Below are positions 7,708 to 10,979 of a DNA stretch of 10,979 bases, in pieces. The notes beneath the pieces were generated by a model. That model saw nothing but the letters and a program-made list of their open reading frames with translations, ran no database searches and had not been told where the DNA came from. A program made the position numbers and the translations under genes. Each line of letters starts with the position of its first letter. Position 1 is the first letter of the stretch. Origin of the DNA: Eubacterium sp. (GTDB lineage: Bacteria; Bacillota_A; Clostridia; Lachnospirales; Lachnospiraceae); NCBI GenBank assembly GCA_024687845.1, contig JAILEL010000326.1:1-10979 (forward strand), read 5' to 3'.

Positions 7708-8793
7708 TTACTTCTTTGTGATATATCCCTTAGCTGTAAGAAGCTCAGCACAAAGTACTGCACCACCTGCTGCACCACGAATCGTATTATGTGATAATCC
7801 AACGAATTTGTAATCAAAAATGGTATCTTCTCTGAGGCGTCCCATAGAAACTCCCATTCCATTTTCATAATTAACATCAAGATTAACCTGAGGTCTGTTG
7901 TCTTCTTCCATATAGCGAATGAACTGCTTTGGAGCTGAAGGAAGATCAAGCTCCTGAGGTTCACCCTTAAAGCTCTCCCATTTCTCAATGATCTGCTCTT
8001 TTGTAGGCTTCTTTCCGAAGTTTACAAAAACAGTTGCTGTATGTCCGTAAAGAACAGGTACACGGATACACTGAGCTGTAATCTTTGGGGCATCCTCATT
8101 CAGTTTAATCTCGCCATCTTCAACCTTACCCCAGATACGAAGAGGTTCTCTTTCAGACTTCTCCTCTTCACCACCGATATAAGGAATAATATTTTCAACC
8201 ATTTCTGGCCAATCTTTAAAGTTCTTTCCAGCACCTGAAATAGCCTGATATGTAGAAACAACTACTTCCTTAGGCTCGAATTCTTTTAATGCAAAAAGAG
8301 CAGGAGCATAAGACTGAATGGAGCAATTAGGCTTAACAGCTATGAAGCCTCTCTTTGTTCCAAGTCTTTTTCTCTGAGACTCGATAACTTCAAAATGCTC
8401 TGGGTTCAGTTCAGGCACAACCATAGGAACATCAGGAGTCCATCTATGTGCACTGTTATTTGAAACTACAGGAGTCTCTGTCTTAGCATATGCTTCTTCT
8501 ATTGCTTTAATCTCATCCTTGCTCATATCAACAGCACTGAAAACAAAGTCAACAGTTGATGCGATTTCCTCAACCTCATTAACATTTTTCAGCACAAGAT
8601 CAGCTACACCAGAAGGAATAGGTGTATCCATCTTCCATCTGCCTTCTACTGCTTCACTGTATTTTTTACCTGCGCTACGTGGGGATGCAGCTACTGTTAC
8701 AACATCAAACCACGGATGATTCTCAAGCAGAGCAATAAATCTCTGACCAACCATACCCGTAGCACCGAGAATTCCTACTCTTAATTTTTCCAT
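7708..8793 (-). CDS. asd: Aspartate-semialdehyde dehydrogenase (archaeal/fungal-type)
   Basis: 361 residues. It reduces aspartyl phosphate to aspartate-4-semialdehyde with NADPH, the branch point to lysine/diaminopimelate, threonine and methionine, in the cytoplasm. The N-terminal Rossmann motif GILGATGMVGQRF (8-20) binds the dinucleotide. SNNSAHRW at 111-118 and PNCSIQ at 155-160 carry the family signature with the catalytic Cys157. RVPVLYGHTATV at 244-255 supplies the His251 region. Overall length and the PNCSIQ/RVPVLYGH pattern match the archaeal/fungal-like Asd subfamily rather than the E. coli type. The ATG has GAGGAAAA about 8 nt upstream. The gap before it (8794-9019) holds a structured repeat element ending 69 nt before the start codon. 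The next gene starts 127 bp downstream. Confidence 0.96.
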   Translation of the reverse strand: MEKLRVGILGATGMVGQRFIALLENHPWFDVVTVAASPRSAGKKYSEAVEGRWKMDTPIPSGVADLVLKNVNEVEEIASTVDFVFSAVDMSKDEIKAIEEAYAKTETPVVSNNSAHRWTPDVPMVVPELNPEHFEVIESQRKRLGTKRGFIAVKPNCSIQSYAPALFALKEFEPKEVVVSTYQAISGAGKNFKDWPEMVENIIPYIGGEEEKSEREPLRIWGKVEDGEIKLNEDAPKITAQCIRVPVLYGHTATVFVNFGKKPTKEQIIEKWESFKGEPQELDLPSAPKQFIRYMEEDNRPQVNLDVNYENGMGVSMGRLREDTIFDYKFVGLSHNTIRGAAGGAVLCAELLTAKGYITKK

Positions 8794-8862
8794 AATTTTT
8801 TCCTCTTATATCTTAATTAGAAATATATATAATAAGCTTTATTTGTTTTATCGCCCTAATAC

Positions 8863-9011
8863 GGATTGCTCCGTTTCTTCGAAACTCCTCAATCCTACGG
8901 ATATTCGCATTCCCGTGCTTTGCTCCGCAAACCACTCCACGCTCATATCCGTTCGAATTATGAAGTAAGAAAGCTTTTTCTGCAAGCAGAAAGCTTTCTT
9001 ACTTATAATTC
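8863..9011 (-). repeat. Structured intergenic element, copy 1 (serA-asd gap)
   Basis: Three hairpins in series. P0 (8955-9011) begins 8 nt after the serA stop codon: a long stem with outer arms gaattat/ataattc, inner arms aagtaagaaagcttt/aaagctttcttactt, and a terminal ctgcaagcag. P1 (8897-8952): outer arms acggatat/atatccgt, a symmetric TC/TC internal loop, and an apical stem tttgc/gcaaa with a 3-nt loop. P2 (8863-8895): ggattg/caatcc outside and gtttc/gaaac inside. A G.U pair in P1 is allowed only if the minus strand is the RNA, which fits the gene direction. The same architecture recurs at 10236-10413. There is no T-run, so it is not a plain terminator. Its function is unknown. Confidence 0.75.
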
Positions 9012-9019
9012 ATTATCGC

Positions 9020-10183
9020 TTACTTTACTACTCTTACTCTTATTACACCATCAATTGCTTCAAGCTCTTTTGCCATGCCTGCTGCATCTGGTGTATCTAC
9101 ATCAAGTATTGTATATGCATAATCACCACGTGACTTGCTTACCATATCCGGAACATTGATTCCATTCTTTGAAAATGCTCCTGTAAACTGTGTAAGCATG
9201 TTTGGTACGTTCTTATGACATACTGTGATACGTCCAGCTGATGAAGGAATTCCTGCATCTACCTTTGGATAGTTAACAGAATTGATTATATTTCCATTCT
9301 CAATAAAGTCTCTGATTTCATTTACTGCCATTACTGCGCAGTTATCTTCTGACTCTGCTGTTGATGCTCCAAGGTGTGGTGTACAGATAACACCTTCATG
9401 TCCTACTACTGTAGGGTTAGCGAAGTCTGTTACATAACGATGTACTTTACCAGCATCAATTGCCTTCATAAGAGCTTCCTCATCTACAAGGATGTCTCTT
9501 GCATAGTTAAGTACTACAACGCCATCTTTCATCTGAGCGATTGCTTCTTCATTTATCATTCCCTTTGTTGCATCCATAAGAGGAACGTGAATTGTGATGT
9601 AATCGCAGTTTGCATAGATGTCATTTACGTTCTTGATATGCTTTACAGATTTTGACAGATTCCATGCTGCATCTACTGAAACAAATGGATCGTAGCCCCA
9701 TACTTCCATTCCAAGATGTACAGCTACATTTGCTACTCTGCAACCGATAGCTCCAAGTCCGATAACACCAAGCTTCTTACCCTGGATTTCATTTCCAGCA
9801 TAAAGCTTCTTCTGCTTCTCAGCTGTCTTAGCGATGTTCTCATCACCCTTATCTTCTACTACCCAGTTTGCACCTGCAACGATATCACGTGAACCAAGAA
9901 GAAGTCCTGCAACAACAAGCTCCTTAACACCATTTGCATTTGCACCAGGTGTGTTAAATACTACGATACCCTTTTCTGCATAAGCATCAAGAGGGATGTT
10001 ATTAACTCCTGCACCAGCACGCGCTACTGCAAGAAGATTGTCAGAAACTTCAAGCTCATGCATTGATGCACTACGTACAAGGACTGCATCAGCTTCAGCA
10101 AAGTTATCTGTCATTTCATATGTATCATCGAAAAGATCTGTTCCACATTTAGCAATAGGGTTTAAGCAATTAATCTTAGCCAT
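9020..10183 (-). CDS. serA: D-3-phosphoglycerate dehydrogenase, short ACT-domain type
   Basis: 387 residues. It oxidises 3-phosphoglycerate to 3-phosphohydroxypyruvate with NAD, the first step of serine synthesis, in the cytoplasm. The substrate-binding part carries RAGAGVNNI (55-63). The Rossmann motif GLGAIG lies at 142-147, followed by the aspartate of GYDPF (165) expected for NAD preference. Of the catalytic triad, Arg229 (NYARDILVDE) and His270 (TPHLGAST) are present. The usual acidic residue of the DVFxxEP motif is replaced: the segment reads TDFANP, with Asn256 in its place. A C-terminal ACT domain occupies about residues 317-387, which in the family often confers feedback by serine. 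The start has AAGGAG 8 nt upstream of the ATG. It is flanked on both sides by copies of the structured intergenic element. No serC or serB is seen in the window. Confidence 0.93.
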   Translation of the reverse strand: MAKINCLNPIAKCGTDLFDDTYEMTDNFAEADAVLVRSASMHELEVSDNLLAVARAGAGVNNIPLDAYAEKGIVVFNTPGANANGVKELVVAGLLLGSRDIVAGANWVVEDKGDENIAKTAEKQKKLYAGNEIQGKKLGVIGLGAIGCRVANVAVHLGMEVWGYDPFVSVDAAWNLSKSVKHIKNVNDIYANCDYITIHVPLMDATKGMINEEAIAQMKDGVVVLNYARDILVDEEALMKAIDAGKVHRYVTDFANPTVVGHEGVICTPHLGASTAESEDNCAVMAVNEIRDFIENGNIINSVNYPKVDAGIPSSAGRITVCHKNVPNMLTQFTGAFSKNGINVPDMVSKSRGDYAYTILDVDTPDAAGMAKELEAIDGVIRVRVVK

Positions 10184-10235
10184 AATTATTCTCCTTAATT
10201 AATCTTACGAATCTTACTATAATGAATCCTTATAT

Positions 10236-10413
10236 TATTATGACATACGGATTGCTCCATTTCTTACGAAATTCTCGCAATCCTAGAAACATTCGGAAAC
10301 CGCTATTTTTCTAAGAAAAACGCTATTTCCTCATGTTTCAGCGTGTCATAAGGTCAACATGCTTTTCCTGCAAGCAGGAACGCATTTTGACTTTTGACAC
10401 TTATGTCATAATA
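10236..10413 (-). repeat. Structured intergenic element, copy 2 (mnmE-serA gap), with terminal inverted repeats
   Basis: Same order and orientation as the copy at 8863-9011. P2 (10249-10283): ggattg/caatcc with inner atttc/gaaat. P1 (10286-10339): gaaacat/atgtttc, the same TC/TC internal loop, ggaaa/tttcc, repeated cgcta internal-loop strands, and tttttc/gaaaaa with a 3-nt loop. P0 (10343-10400): gtgtca/tgacac, gtcaa/ttgac, atgc/gcat and ttcctgc/gcaggaa. The outer boundary is a perfect 12-bp inverted repeat, tattatgacata (10236-10247) and tatgtcataata (10402-10413). The element starts 16 nt past the mnmE stop, and its P2 lies 65 nt before the serA ATG. It could be a MITE/REP-like repeat or a conserved leader RNA. 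Confidence 0.75.
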
Positions 10414-10429
10414 TCTATATTTTCTTTAT

Positions 10430-10979
10430 CTATTTTCCCATGCAGAATTCCTTAAATATCTTATCTGCCAGGTCATCTTCCAGTGATTCTCCGATCACTG
10501 TTCCCAACGACTCATATGCTGCCATTAAGTCTATGGTATAAAAATCTTCGCCAACTCCATCTTCAATGCTTTGAAGAACCTTTCTCAAACTTTCTTCTGC
10601 ATCAACCACGAGACCTTTGTGACGAACATTAGTGATTCGCACTTCACTATTATAGTCTAAATGGCCCTCATAGAACAACTCTGAGATTTTTGCTTTAAGC
10701 AGATCCTTTCCACCACCTGTCTTGGCAGAAAACTCGATTATGGCAGGAAGCTCATCTTTAAATTCTTTAGCCAGTAAATCTCTTATCCTGTCTGCATTAA
10801 AACTTTCTTCTTTATCACTCTTATTTACAAGAACTATCACTTTCTTATCTTTAATGCTTTTAACAAGATTTTTATCATCCTCTGTAATATCATCCGATCC
10901 ATCTAGTACAAGAAGTACAAGATCAGCAGAAGAGATACTTGTTCTTGCTTTATCTACGCCAATTTGTTCAACCTTATCT
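10430..10979 (-). CDS. mnmE: tRNA uridine-5-carboxymethylaminomethyl modification GTPase, C-terminal part
   Basis: Only the last 182 residues are inside the window; the frame continues past the right edge. MnmE with MnmG modifies the wobble uridine of certain tRNAs. The fragment begins in the G domain just after the G3 (DTAG) region, with DKVEQIGVDKARTSISSADLV typical of MnmE. NKSD is the G4 guanine-specificity motif, and SAKTGGG (about codon 92 of the fragment) is G5. It closes with the C-terminal helical domain and the characteristic tail FCMGK, whose Cys is conserved in the family. The stop is TAG at 10430-10432. In most Firmicutes mnmG follows mnmE directly; here the next gene is serA after a 246-bp gap, so the usual pairing is broken. 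Confidence 0.93.
   Translation of the reverse strand, partial: DKVEQIGVDKARTSISSADLVLLVLDGSDDITEDDKNLVKSIKDKKVIVLVNKSDKEESFNADRIRDLLAKEFKDELPAIIEFSAKTGGGKDLLKAKISELFYEGHLDYNSEVRITNVRHKGLVVDAEESLRKVLQSIEDGVGEDFYTIDLMAAYESLGTVIGESLEDDLADKIFKEFCMGK

Noticed and set aside
8955..9011. P0 hairpin after serA as a simple intrinsic terminator.
   Set aside because: The stem is strong but is followed on the minus strand by CGAACGG rather than a T-run, and a paired equivalent occurs in the other element copy.
8866..9159. A 97-codon plus-strand frame across the serA-asd gap and the 3' end of serA.
   Set aside because: It overlaps the serA coding end and runs through the long P0 hairpin; a shadow frame of the structured element rather than a gene.
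10184..10429. T-box or amino-acid riboswitch in the serA leader.
   Set aside because: No T-box sequence (AGGGTGG..ACCGCG) and no leader terminator with T-run; only the repeat element's own helices are seen.

Overview
This AT-rich window (roughly 35-40% G+C by eye) looks like an ordinary chromosomal stretch of an anaerobic Clostridia member, most likely a Lachnospiraceae-type gut or rumen bacterium. The reasons are strong AGGAGG-type ribosome binding sites, a BspA-like leucine-rich-repeat surface protein, the archaeal/fungal-type aspartate-semialdehyde dehydrogenase, and a short ACT-domain SerA linked to a DUF1015 gene. The genus assignment is inference. All genes lie on the minus strand, so transcription runs from high to low coordinates. 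I see no rRNA, tRNA, CRISPR array, transposase or phage gene.

Reading in the direction of transcription: the 3' end of mnmE (tRNA U34 modification GTPase) enters at the right edge. A 246-bp gap with a structured repeat element (10236-10413) follows, then serA (9020-10183). A second, related element (8863-9011) precedes asd (7708-8793). Next come a small P-loop kinase-like gene (7008-7580) and a DUF1015 gene (5761-6993), only 14 nt apart and clearly co-transcribed, closed by a strong hairpin at 5712-5743. Then comes a single gene for glycogen branching enzyme, glgB (3405-5603). A 251-bp gap carries palindromes, a candidate promoter and a terminator-like hairpin. Last is a secreted leucine-rich-repeat protein, open from 3153 to the left edge (1051 codons without a stop) and continuing outside the window.

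Functionally, serA (serine from 3-phosphoglycerate), asd (branch point to lysine, threonine and methionine) and the DUF1015 gene form an amino-acid biosynthesis neighbourhood. glgB is carbon-storage metabolism. The LRR protein is a surface/adhesion type module.

The most interesting signal is non-coding. The gaps before serA and asd hold two diverged copies of the same three-hairpin element in the same orientation, each ending 65-69 nt before a start codon. Paired bases in two of the helices differ in a compensatory way between the copies, which argues for selection on RNA (or DNA hairpin) structure. One copy also has 12-bp terminal inverted repeats, so a mobile MITE/REP-like origin competes with a cis-regulatory RNA.
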